Below the pieces are notes generated by a model. The model saw only the letters and a program-made list of their open reading frames with translations, was not told the origin of the DNA and made no database searches. A stretch of DNA of 64,000 bases from Candidatus Gemmiger faecavium (lineage in GTDB: Bacteria > Bacillota > Clostridia > Oscillospirales > Ruminococcaceae), in assembly GCA_019114415.1 (NCBI GenBank), contig DXFO01000021.1, positions 58,979 through 122,978 of the forward strand. Reading direction: 5' to 3'. The translations under genes and the position numbers were made by a program. Of the stretch, positions 49,825 through 56,902 are shown one piece after another. Position 1 is the first letter of the stretch; each line of letters starts with the position of its first letter.

Positions 49825-50901
49825 ATGAAAAAGCGTGTTGGTATCCTGACCTCGGGCGGAGACTGCCCGGGCCTGAACGCAACCATTCGCGGTGCGGCAA
49901 AAGCACTGTATCAGCGCATGGGGGATAAGGTCGAGATCGTCGGCATCATGAACGGCTACGACGGCCTGATCAACGGCAATTACCGTGAGATGGACCCGTC
50001 GGAGTTTTCCGGCATCCTGACGGTGGGCGGCACCATTCTTGGCACCAAGCGGACCCCGTTCAAAAAGATGCGTGTGGTCGAGGACGACAAGGTGGACAAG
50101 GTCGCCGCTATGAAAAAGACCTACAAGGAAGCCAAGTTGGACTGCCTGCTTTGCCTGGGCGGCAACGGCACCCACAAAACGGCGAACCTGCTCAGCCAGG
50201 AAGGCCTCAACATCATCGGTCTGCCCAAGACCATTGACAATGATATCTACGGCACCGATGTGACCTTCGGCTTCCACACGGCGGTGGACATCGCCACGGA
50301 AGTCATCGACCGCATCCATACCACGGCCGGCAGCCACAGCCGCGTCATGTGCATCGAGATCATGGGCAACAAGGCCGGCTGGCTGACGCTCTATTCCGGC
50401 ATTGCCGGCGGTGCGGACATCATCCTCATCCCCGAGCATCCCTATGACATCGACAAGGTCGCCGCGGCGGTGGAAAAGCGCGCCAAGGCGGGCAAGAACT
50501 TCTCCATCCTGGCGGTGGCGGAAGGCGCCCTCTCCACGGCAGAGTCCAAGATGAAGCGCAAGGAGTGGACCGCCAAGCGTGCGGAGGCCGGTTATACCAC
50601 GGCCACCAACCGTATCGCCATGCAGATCCAGCAGATGACCGGCGCCGAGACCCGTATTTGTGTGCCCGGCCATATGCAGCGCGGCGGCTCGCCCTCGGCA
50701 TACGACCGTGTGCTGGCAACGCAGTTCGGCTCCTACGCGGCAAGCCTGGTGGCGGACGAGCACTACGGCGTGACGGTGGCCATGGTCAACCGCCATGTCA
50801 CCTCCAACCCGCTGATCGATATTGCCGGCAAGACCCGCGGCGTGCCTGACGACTGCGACATGCTCAATGTTGCCCGTTCCATGGGCATCAGCCTGGGCTG
50901 A
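49825..50901 (+). CDS. pfkA: 6-phosphofructokinase
   Basis: A 358-residue phosphofructokinase making fructose-1,6-bisphosphate. The N-terminus is GILTSGGDCPGLNA and the catalytic base region is PK135-TIDND. Two donor-site markers are unusual together: the loop that is GGDG in ATP enzymes and GGDD in pyrophosphate enzymes reads GGN114-GT, and the position that is Gly in E. coli ATP-PFK is Lys135, as in pyrophosphate enzymes and group III ATP enzymes. ATP use is more likely because the Gly after Asn is kept, but the donor is uncertain. GGAGG precedes the ATG by 9-10 bases. Confidence 0.93.
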   Translation: MKKRVGILTSGGDCPGLNATIRGAAKALYQRMGDKVEIVGIMNGYDGLINGNYREMDPSEFSGILTVGGTILGTKRTPFKKMRVVEDDKVDKVAAMKKTYKEAKLDCLLCLGGNGTHKTANLLSQEGLNIIGLPKTIDNDIYGTDVTFGFHTAVDIATEVIDRIHTTAGSHSRVMCIEIMGNKAGWLTLYSGIAGGADIILIPEHPYDIDKVAAAVEKRAKAGKNFSILAVAEGALSTAESKMKRKEWTAKRAEAGYTTATNRIAMQIQQMTGAETRICVPGHMQRGGSPSAYDRVLATQFGSYAASLVADEHYGVTVAMVNRHVTSNPLIDIAGKTRGVPDDCDMLNVARSMGISLG

Positions 50902-50978
50902 TCGGTCAAAACTCGCTGAGACGGACCCAAACGGACGGACCAATACCGCCGTTTGATTCCGGCACAGTATTGTCTTCA

Positions 50979-51017
50979 AGCCCCCGCGGATGAGCGGTAT
51001 CTGCGGGGGCTCATTTT
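50979..51017 (+). terminator. pfkA terminator
   Basis: AGCCCCCGC pairs with GCGGGGGCT, inner GAT/ATC, followed by CATTTTT. It ends 56 bases before the MBOAT start. Confidence 0.85.
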
Positions 51018-51072
51018 TATGGCACGGGGGATACGCCCCGTATGTTTTGGTTTACTTTGAGGGGGAAAGCCT

Positions 51073-52479
51073 GTGCTGTTTTCAAGCCTGGTGTTTTTGT
51101 GGATCTTTCTGCCGGTGGTCTTTCTGGGCTGCCGGGTCCTGCCGCTGCGGGGACAGAATGCTCTGCTTCTGGTGACAAGCCTGCTGTTTTACGGCTGGGG
51201 AGAACCGGTCTATCTATTTTTGATGCTGGGGTCGATCACCCTGAACTGGGTGGGCGGTCTGGTCATTGACAAGACTTCCGGCGGGGCGCGCAAAGTCGCC
51301 CTGGGAGCAGTGGTGGCCGCCAACCTGCTGTTGTTGGGATACTTCAAATACTACGGCTTTGTGGCGGATACCATCGACGGCCTTCTGCGCAGCGAGGTCC
51401 TGCCCATGCGGGACATTGCACTGCCCATCGGCATCAGCTTCTACACCTTCCAGGCCATGAGCTATGTCATCGATCTCTACCGCGGCCATTATCCGGTGCA
51501 GAAAAACTGGTTCCGTCTGGCACTGTACATCAGCTTTTTCCCGCAGCTCATTGCGGGGCCTATCGTGCAGTACGGCCAGATCGAGCAGCAGCTGGGCAAC
51601 CGCAAACTCTTTTCCGAGCAGACGGCTTACGGCATCAAGCGTTTTTGCTGGGGCCTTGGCAAAAAGGTCATTCTGGCAAACGCCTTTGCCGCCAAAGCGG
51701 ACGAGATCTACGGCCTTGCCCCGGAAAGTGCCTCCACGGCGCTGGCATGGCTGGGGGCGGTGTACTACACCCTTCAGATTTATTATGACTTTTCCGGTTA
51801 CTCCGATATGGCCATCGGCCTGGGAGAAATGTTCGGCTTCCATTTTGCCGAAAACTTCAACTATCCCTACCTCTCCCGCACGGTCAGCGAGTTCTGGCGG
51901 CGGTGGCATATCTCGCTGTCGTCCTGGTTCCGGGATTGCCTCTATATCCCTCTGGGCGGCAACCGCCGCGGCAAGGCAAAAACGTTGCGCAATCTTTTCA
52001 TTGTCTTTCTGGTCACCGGCCTGTGGCACGGCGCCAACTGGCAGTTTGTGGCGTGGGGCATCTGGCACGGCATGTTCCTGATCATTGAGCGGATCTGGCT
52101 TCGCAAAAAGCTGGAAAGCTGGCCTGCGGTCATCGGCCATGTGTATACCCTTGTCAGCGTCATGCTGGGTTGGGTCATTTTCCGTGCGCCGGGCCTGCGC
52201 GCCGGGCTTGTCTGGATGCGTGCCATGATCCTGCCTACCCAGGGCAGTGCGGCTTACCCGGTCACCCGTTATCTGGACGGCCGGACCATTCTGCTGCTGG
52301 CGGCGGGCATTCTGCTGTGCGGTCTGGCACAGCGCCTTTGGCCGCGGCTCAAAAAGGCGCTGTACGACCGTGAGGTTCCCGGCCCGGTGCAGAGTGCAGC
52401 CATGCTGGCCTGCCTGTTCGGCTGCATCATGCTGCTGGTGTCCAGCACTTACAACCCGTTCATTTATTTCCGCTTTTGA
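51073..52479 (+). CDS. MBOAT O-acyltransferase, AlgI/DltB-like
   Basis: A 468-residue multi-pass membrane protein of the MBOAT family. About ten hydrophobic segments are visible. The conserved signature runs ISFYTFQAMSYVIDLYRG, YYDFSGYSDMAIGLG and FWRRWHISLSSWFRDCLYIPLGG, and the catalytic His lies in GLWHGANWQF. It transfers acyl, usually acetyl, groups across the membrane to extracytoplasmic glycans. The GTG start has GAGGGGGA upstream. The next gene, 12 bases away, encodes an AlgJ/AlgX-like SGNH protein, the usual partner that places the acyl group on the polymer. Confidence 0.93.
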   Translation: MLFSSLVFLWIFLPVVFLGCRVLPLRGQNALLLVTSLLFYGWGEPVYLFLMLGSITLNWVGGLVIDKTSGGARKVALGAVVAANLLLLGYFKYYGFVADTIDGLLRSEVLPMRDIALPIGISFYTFQAMSYVIDLYRGHYPVQKNWFRLALYISFFPQLIAGPIVQYGQIEQQLGNRKLFSEQTAYGIKRFCWGLGKKVILANAFAAKADEIYGLAPESASTALAWLGAVYYTLQIYYDFSGYSDMAIGLGEMFGFHFAENFNYPYLSRTVSEFWRRWHISLSSWFRDCLYIPLGGNRRGKAKTLRNLFIVFLVTGLWHGANWQFVAWGIWHGMFLIIERIWLRKKLESWPAVIGHVYTLVSVMLGWVIFRAPGLRAGLVWMRAMILPTQGSAAYPVTRYLDGRTILLLAAGILLCGLAQRLWPRLKKALYDREVPGPVQSAAMLACLFGCIMLLVSSTYNPFIYFRF

Positions 52480-52491
52480 GGAGGAAAAGCC

Positions 52492-53619
52492 ATGAAAGAA
52501 CATTCATCTCAAAAGCGGGCAAAGATCCTGACGGTGCTGTTTGTGGTTATGCTGTTGCTGCCCGCGCCTCTTTGGCTGCTGCTTGCTCCGCACCTGGACA
52601 CTACAAACTATGAGAACCGGACGCTGGCGGCGTTCCCTCAGGATACCGGCGCCGAGGAATGGCCCGGGGCCTTTGAGGACTGGCTCAATGACCACGCGCC
52701 TTTCCGCAATCAGTTCATGTCCCTGAACGGCCGCCTGAACTGGGCGCTGGGAACGCTGGATTCCAGCGACGTGCTTCTCGGCAAGGAGCATTGGCTGTTC
52801 CTCAAGGATGTCTCGGACTCCAAAAGCATCTCCGACTACCAGGGTCTGACCGCCTATTCGGAGGAAGAACTGGCCGATTTCGTCAACACCCTATCCACCC
52901 TGCGGGACCGGCTGGCGGAGCACGGCACAAAAATGGTGGTGGTCATCGCCCCGGCCAAGGAGGGCATTTACAGCCAGTATATGCCCGACAGCATTCCGGT
53001 GGTTTCCCGTCCCACCCGCGTGCAGACGCTGGCCGAACGGCTGAGCGCTGCGGATATTCCGCTGGTCTGGCCGCAGCAGGACCTGATCGATGCCTCGGCG
53101 GGACAGCAGGTCTATTATAAGTACGACACCCACTGGAACGAAACCGGCGCCTATCTGGCGGTGACCCAGGCGGAGGCCCTTCTGGGCCATACCATCACGC
53201 CGCTGGAGGACTGCGCTGTCACCATCTCCCGGGAACAGGCGGCACCCACCGACCTGGCGAACGTCAGCGCCGTGTGGGCACTGTGCCGGGACGATCCCTA
53301 TTACAGCGTGGACGCGCCCCGCGCCGAGCAGGTCGGCAGCACACCGGACGGCTACCGGATGCGCTGGCAGGGGACCGGTGACGAAAGCCTGCTCATGCTC
53401 CGGGACAGCTTCGGCGAGATGATGGCGCCCTTCCTCTGCGCGGGCTACGATGAGAGTGTGATTCTGCACACCGCCGCCGTGACGGTGGATGCCATCAACG
53501 AGGAACTGGACGGCCTGCCCGATGTCGTGGTGCTGGAGGCCGCCGAGCGGTACTCCGACAACCTGCTGGGGCAGGGAAAACTGCTTTTGGCCTGGCTGGA
53601 TGGCCTGGAGCAAGGCTGA
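52492..53619 (+). CDS. AlgJ/AlgX-like SGNH acetyltransferase (DHHW family)
   Basis: A 375-residue extracytoplasmic protein with an N-terminal signal anchor (about residues 12-32). The motifs are characteristic of AlgX/AlgJ-like SGNH enzymes: ENRTLAAFP near the start, KYDTHWNETGAYLA (catalytic Asp and His) and LMLRDSFGEMM (catalytic Ser). It probably completes O-acylation of a secreted polysaccharide or cell-wall polymer using acyl groups delivered by the MBOAT protein. GAGGAGG precedes the ATG. The two genes are coupled and end at a terminator. No polymer synthase is adjacent, so the glycan is unknown. Confidence 0.9.
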   Translation: MKEHSSQKRAKILTVLFVVMLLLPAPLWLLLAPHLDTTNYENRTLAAFPQDTGAEEWPGAFEDWLNDHAPFRNQFMSLNGRLNWALGTLDSSDVLLGKEHWLFLKDVSDSKSISDYQGLTAYSEEELADFVNTLSTLRDRLAEHGTKMVVVIAPAKEGIYSQYMPDSIPVVSRPTRVQTLAERLSAADIPLVWPQQDLIDASAGQQVYYKYDTHWNETGAYLAVTQAEALLGHTITPLEDCAVTISREQAAPTDLANVSAVWALCRDDPYYSVDAPRAEQVGSTPDGYRMRWQGTGDESLLMLRDSFGEMMAPFLCAGYDESVILHTAAVTVDAINEELDGLPDVVVLEAAERYSDNLLGQGKLLLAWLDGLEQG

Positions 53620-53655
53620 AAACCGCATATTCAAGCGTTCTATAAAAATCTTTGA

Positions 53656-53695
53656 GATCGTGTCACTCCGTTTCGGGGCGGCACGGTCTTTTTTT
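53656..53695 (+). terminator. MBOAT-SGNH operon terminator
   Basis: GATCGTG pairs with CACGGTC, with one G-T pair, followed by seven T residues. Confidence 0.8.
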
Positions 53696-53751
53696 GTGCG
53701 CGGCAAGCTCTGCGAAACGATGTAAAATCACAGCCAAACCCCGGCGGGGCA

Positions 53752-53780
53752 TTGACAAAAAGGCTGAATGGTGGTATAAT
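53752..53780 (+). promoter_or_regulatory. GntR-ABC operon promoter
   Basis: A full-consensus TTGACA-N17-TATAAT. Confidence 0.93.
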
Positions 53781-53782
53781 TA

Positions 53783-53796
53783 ATTACACAAGTAAT
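53783..53796. promoter_or_regulatory. Candidate GntR operator
   Basis: ATTAC-ACAA-GTAAT is a perfect palindrome at the expected transcription start, just before the gene for a YtrA-type GntR regulator. Confidence 0.5.
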
Positions 53797-53859
53797 GAAC
53801 CGACAAACGGGGGCGCCTGTTTCAAGGTCCGTTGCGGGAAAAAGAAAGGGGGACCGGAG

Positions 53860-54240
53860 TTGAAAGGGATCCTGAACGACCAAAACCTGATCTACCAGCA
53901 GATCGCGCAGATGCTGGAAGACGGGATTCTGCGCGGGGAATATCCGGAGGAAAGCCAGGTGCCCAGCACCAATGAACTGGCACGGGCTTTCAATATCAAT
54001 CCGGCCACAGCAGCCAAGGGCATCAACCGCCTGGTGGACGAAGGTCTTTTGTACAAACGGCGGGGCATCGGCATGTTTGTGGCCGAGGGCGCGCTGAAAA
54101 CTCTGCAGGCCCGGCGGCGCAAAGCCTTTGCCGGGGAGCAGGTCCGCGCCCTTGTGCGGGAAGCGATGCGTCTGGGCTTGTCGCAGGAAGAGCTGCTGCA
54201 GCTTGTGGGCGACGTATCCCAAGAGGAGGGACTGAAATGA
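53860..54240 (+). CDS. GntR-family (YtrA subfamily) transcriptional regulator
   Basis: A 126-residue regulator: a GntR winged helix (IYQQIAQMLEDGIL, then VPSTNELARAFNINPATAAK and the GLLYKRRGIGMFV wing) followed by only about 50 residues of helical tail. That short form is the YtrA subfamily, which nearly always controls an adjacent ABC exporter induced by cell-wall stress. The TTG at 53860 was chosen because AAAGGGGG lies 7 bases away and the length fits; the earlier open frame runs through the promoter region. Its stop overlaps the ABC ATPase start (ATGA). Confidence 0.92.
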   Translation: MKGILNDQNLIYQQIAQMLEDGILRGEYPEESQVPSTNELARAFNINPATAAKGINRLVDEGLLYKRRGIGMFVAEGALKTLQARRRKAFAGEQVRALVREAMRLGLSQEELLQLVGDVSQEEGLK

Positions 54241-55151
54241 TGGAAAGAACCAATCCGACGGACGGCCGCGTACTGCGGGCCGAGGGCCTTTGCAAAAGTT
54301 ACGGCAAGCAGCAGGTGCTGCATGATCTTGACCTCACCATTGAACCGGGCTGCATTTACGGCCTGATCGGCCGCAACGGTGCAGGCAAGACGACACTGCT
54401 CAGCATCCTGACAGGGCAGAACACCATGGATGCGGGAAAGGTGACCTACGGCGGCGAGCCGGTGTGGGAAAACCCCCGCGCCCTGAGTGAACTCTGCTTT
54501 GCCCGGGAACTCAACGCCACCGCCGAGAGCGCCCAGATCTCGGTAAAGGAATATCTGTACGCGGGGCAGCTGTTCTGCCCCCACTGGGACAAGGCCATGG
54601 CCGACAGCCTGATCGAAAAGTTCGGCATTGACCGCAAAAAGCGCATTGCCAAGCTGAGCAAAGGCCAGATGAGCATGGTCACCATCACGGCAGCGCTGGC
54701 GTCCAAGGCTCCCATCACTATTCTGGACGAGCCCGCCGCGGGGCTGGACGTCATCATGCGGGAAAAGTTTTACCGTATGCTGCTGGAGGAATACGCCGCC
54801 ACCGGCCGGACCTTCCTGGTCTCCACCCATATCATTGAGGAAGCCTCCGGCGTGTTTGAGCGGGTCATCGTCCTGGACGAGGGACACATCATTGCCGACC
54901 GTCCCACCGAGGAACTGATCGACGAGTTCCGCTATGTCTCGGGAGAAAAGACGGCGCTGGATGCAGCCCTTGCCGGACACGGTGTGCAGCCTTTGCAGGT
55001 GCAGGAACTGGGCGCACACAAGATGGCCGCCGTCCGCGGCGATGCCCGGCTGTTTGCGGCGCTTGCCGATGACCCGGCCCTGACGGTGGCGGGCATGAAC
55101 CTGCAGAATGTGTTCGTGGCCCTTTGCGGTCACGGCGACGAGGAGGGGTGA
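54237..55151 (+). CDS. ABC exporter ATP-binding protein
   Basis: A 304-residue ATPase. Walker A is GRNGAGKTT, the signature is the degenerate LSKGQMSMVTITAAL and Walker B is ITILDEPAAGLD. The C-terminal extension of about 80 residues is typical of YtrB/BcrA-like exporters. It overlaps the GntR gene and is followed 3 bases later by the first permease. GAGGAGG lies upstream. A role in export or resistance to cell-wall-active peptides is the usual theme for this arrangement, but the substrate is not shown. Confidence 0.9.
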   Translation: MMERTNPTDGRVLRAEGLCKSYGKQQVLHDLDLTIEPGCIYGLIGRNGAGKTTLLSILTGQNTMDAGKVTYGGEPVWENPRALSELCFARELNATAESAQISVKEYLYAGQLFCPHWDKAMADSLIEKFGIDRKKRIAKLSKGQMSMVTITAALASKAPITILDEPAAGLDVIMREKFYRMLLEEYAATGRTFLVSTHIIEEASGVFERVIVLDEGHIIADRPTEELIDEFRYVSGEKTALDAALAGHGVQPLQVQELGAHKMAAVRGDARLFAALADDPALTVAGMNLQNVFVALCGHGDEEG

Positions 55152-55154
55152 GGA

Positions 55155-55793
55155 ATGACCCGGGTACTTCGTCTCTATCGGGAATTGATTTTTTACACCG
55201 TTGTGGTGCTGGGCGGCTTTACCGCATTGCTCCTGGCCGGGATACGGCTGACGGACATCAGTTTGTTTGAAACCTACGGCAACGTCATGTCCATGTTCTG
55301 CGTGATCTTCCCGGCACTGATGATCTCCAACAGCTGGGCTACGGCCAACCTGGCCATGAGTTTCGGCGCCCGGCGGGCAAGCTGCTTCTGGAGCCTGGAA
55401 GTCGTGGGGCTGCTGCTTGTTGCTTTCTTTGTGGGGATCACCGTGCTGCTGACCAATCTTGCCGCTTCCCCCGAGGTCGCGCCCGTCAGACTGTATACGA
55501 TCCCGGTGCTGGTGATTCCGTCGATCTCCCAGGTGCAGGTCGTGCTTTTTATCATGCAGATGTCAAAAGGCAGGCTCCGCAACGTGATCTGGGGCGTGAC
55601 CTGGTGTGCCGGGTGGTTCTTGGGTGTGGGCATTGAACTGGTCTGTCTGTTCGACGATATCCCGGCATTTTTCAGCCCCGTGGCGTTGACTACGCCCTTC
55701 TGGGCAATCGTCTGCCTGGTGTTTGCGGTGCCGGGAATCGTGTTCGGCGTGCTGGCCCGCAAAGGAATGGAAAGGGCGGTGGTGCAGCTGTGA
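55155..55793 (+). CDS. ABC exporter permease, first subunit
   Basis: A 212-residue protein with about six membrane segments (around residues 12-30, 40-65, 82-104, 118-135, 150-170 and 178-200). I recognise no family motif beyond the permease-like layout. It lies between the ATPase and a second membrane protein, overlapping the latter by 4 bases (GTGA). The two probably form a heterodimeric membrane domain. Confidence 0.75.
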   Translation: MTRVLRLYRELIFYTVVVLGGFTALLLAGIRLTDISLFETYGNVMSMFCVIFPALMISNSWATANLAMSFGARRASCFWSLEVVGLLLVAFFVGITVLLTNLAASPEVAPVRLYTIPVLVIPSISQVQVVLFIMQMSKGRLRNVIWGVTWCAGWFLGVGIELVCLFDDIPAFFSPVALTTPFWAIVCLVFAVPGIVFGVLARKGMERAVVQL

Positions 55794-56491
55794 CAACTGC
55801 AATACAGACAAAAGGCGGATATTCTTTCCCGAGTTATGTGTGGCGTCAGGTGTGTCTGGGCCGCGGCACGATGCTGACATACTGGTGTATTCAGTTCGGC
55901 CTGTGGCTGCTGGTTTCGGTCGTGATGCTGATCGCGGAACAGATATTCGGCTCGGAGGGTGTTGCCCTGGGCATTCCCGGCATAGCGACATTCATCGGCG
56001 GTATCCTGGTGGTGTTTTGCATGAGCGTCACCCTGACTGGTGTCTACTTTGCGCTGGCGGTAAACCTGGGCGTATCCCGCCGCCGCGTGGTAGCAGGCAT
56101 CTGGGTCCTGGGGGCTTTGTACGGCGCAGCCATCATGCTGGCTACCGTGCTTTTGCAGATGCTTTGGGCGGCAGTCTTTGCGGGAGGACGCCCGGTGCTG
56201 GACATGATCTCGCTGATCCCGTGGTGGGGCTGGGCCTCCGCCGCACTGCTGCCCGTGGCATTCTCGGTGTTTGGCAGCGGGATTGTAAGGACCTTCGGCA
56301 CCAGGGGCGGTGTGGTTCTGTATATCGCCTTCATGGCATTCTGCATCGTTCCGTCCCAGATGAACAATATAATTCCTTTGGAGGAAGAACAACTCCTTGC
56401 CGCGCTGCCCTGGTTTTTTGCAGTGCTGGGCGTTGTCTGCGGCGTGGTGGGGACGATCCTGCTTCTCCGGGTCAACATCAAAAACGGCTGA
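55790..56491 (+). CDS. ABC exporter permease, second subunit
   Basis: A 233-residue membrane protein with about six hydrophobic segments. It begins at a GTG that overlaps the previous stop. The layout resembles its neighbour (membrane pairs separated by short loops, such as FIGGILVVFCMSVTLTGVYF), suggesting distant duplication. It ends the GntR-ABC operon. No terminator hairpin is obvious before the T-box promoter 58 bases downstream. Confidence 0.75.
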   Translation: MTTAIQTKGGYSFPSYVWRQVCLGRGTMLTYWCIQFGLWLLVSVVMLIAEQIFGSEGVALGIPGIATFIGGILVVFCMSVTLTGVYFALAVNLGVSRRRVVAGIWVLGALYGAAIMLATVLLQMLWAAVFAGGRPVLDMISLIPWWGWASAALLPVAFSVFGSGIVRTFGTRGGVVLYIAFMAFCIVPSQMNNIIPLEEEQLLAALPWFFAVLGVVCGVVGTILLLRVNIKNG

Positions 56492-56548
56492 TGCCGGTGC
56501 AAAAAGTGATTTCTGCACACCGGTATGTGCAAAACTCCGCCCGGCGGC

Positions 56549-56577
56549 TTGACAAGCGCGGCGTTCTGCACTAAACT
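56549..56577 (+). promoter_or_regulatory. valS promoter
   Basis: TTGACA-N17-TAAACT, directly before the T-box leader. Confidence 0.88.
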
Positions 56578-56579
56578 TA

Positions 56580-56868
56580 ACGGTATCGAAATGCAGTGCG
56601 AAGGAGTGCCGCGGGCATCAGCCTTTTCCAGAAAGCCGGGGAGTGTGGAAACCCGGTAAAGGCCGCGGGCGGCTGTCACCTTCAAGCAGGGCGGGGGAAC
56701 GGCGCAAATGCGTCCTAGTCCGCTCCGTTTCGCCCCCGTTACCGGGCGTTCAAGGGGCCTGCGCCGCCGGTGTTCCGGTATAGGCAGGCAATTTGGGTGG
56801 TACCGCGGTTTGTGCATCAGCACGGCCGTCCCATGAGGATTCACATCCCGGGACGGCCGTGCTTTTTT
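56580..56868 (+). promoter_or_regulatory. T-box riboswitch of valS
   Basis: The T-box sequence TGGGTGGTACCGCGG is at 56794-56808. Stem I carries the distal AGAAAGCC...GTGTGGAAACC elements, and the codon GTC followed by A at 56675-56677 is the likely specifier, matching valine. Uncharged tRNA-Val would stabilise the antiterminator and let transcription pass the terminator at 56820-56868. Confidence 0.92.
56820..56868 (+). terminator. T-box-controlled terminator of valS
   Basis: GCACGGCCGTCCC pairs perfectly with GGGACGGCCGTGC, followed by TTTTTT. Confidence 0.93.
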
Positions 56869-56902
56869 CGTCCCGCACCAAACAGACAGGAGGACGCAGG
56901 AT

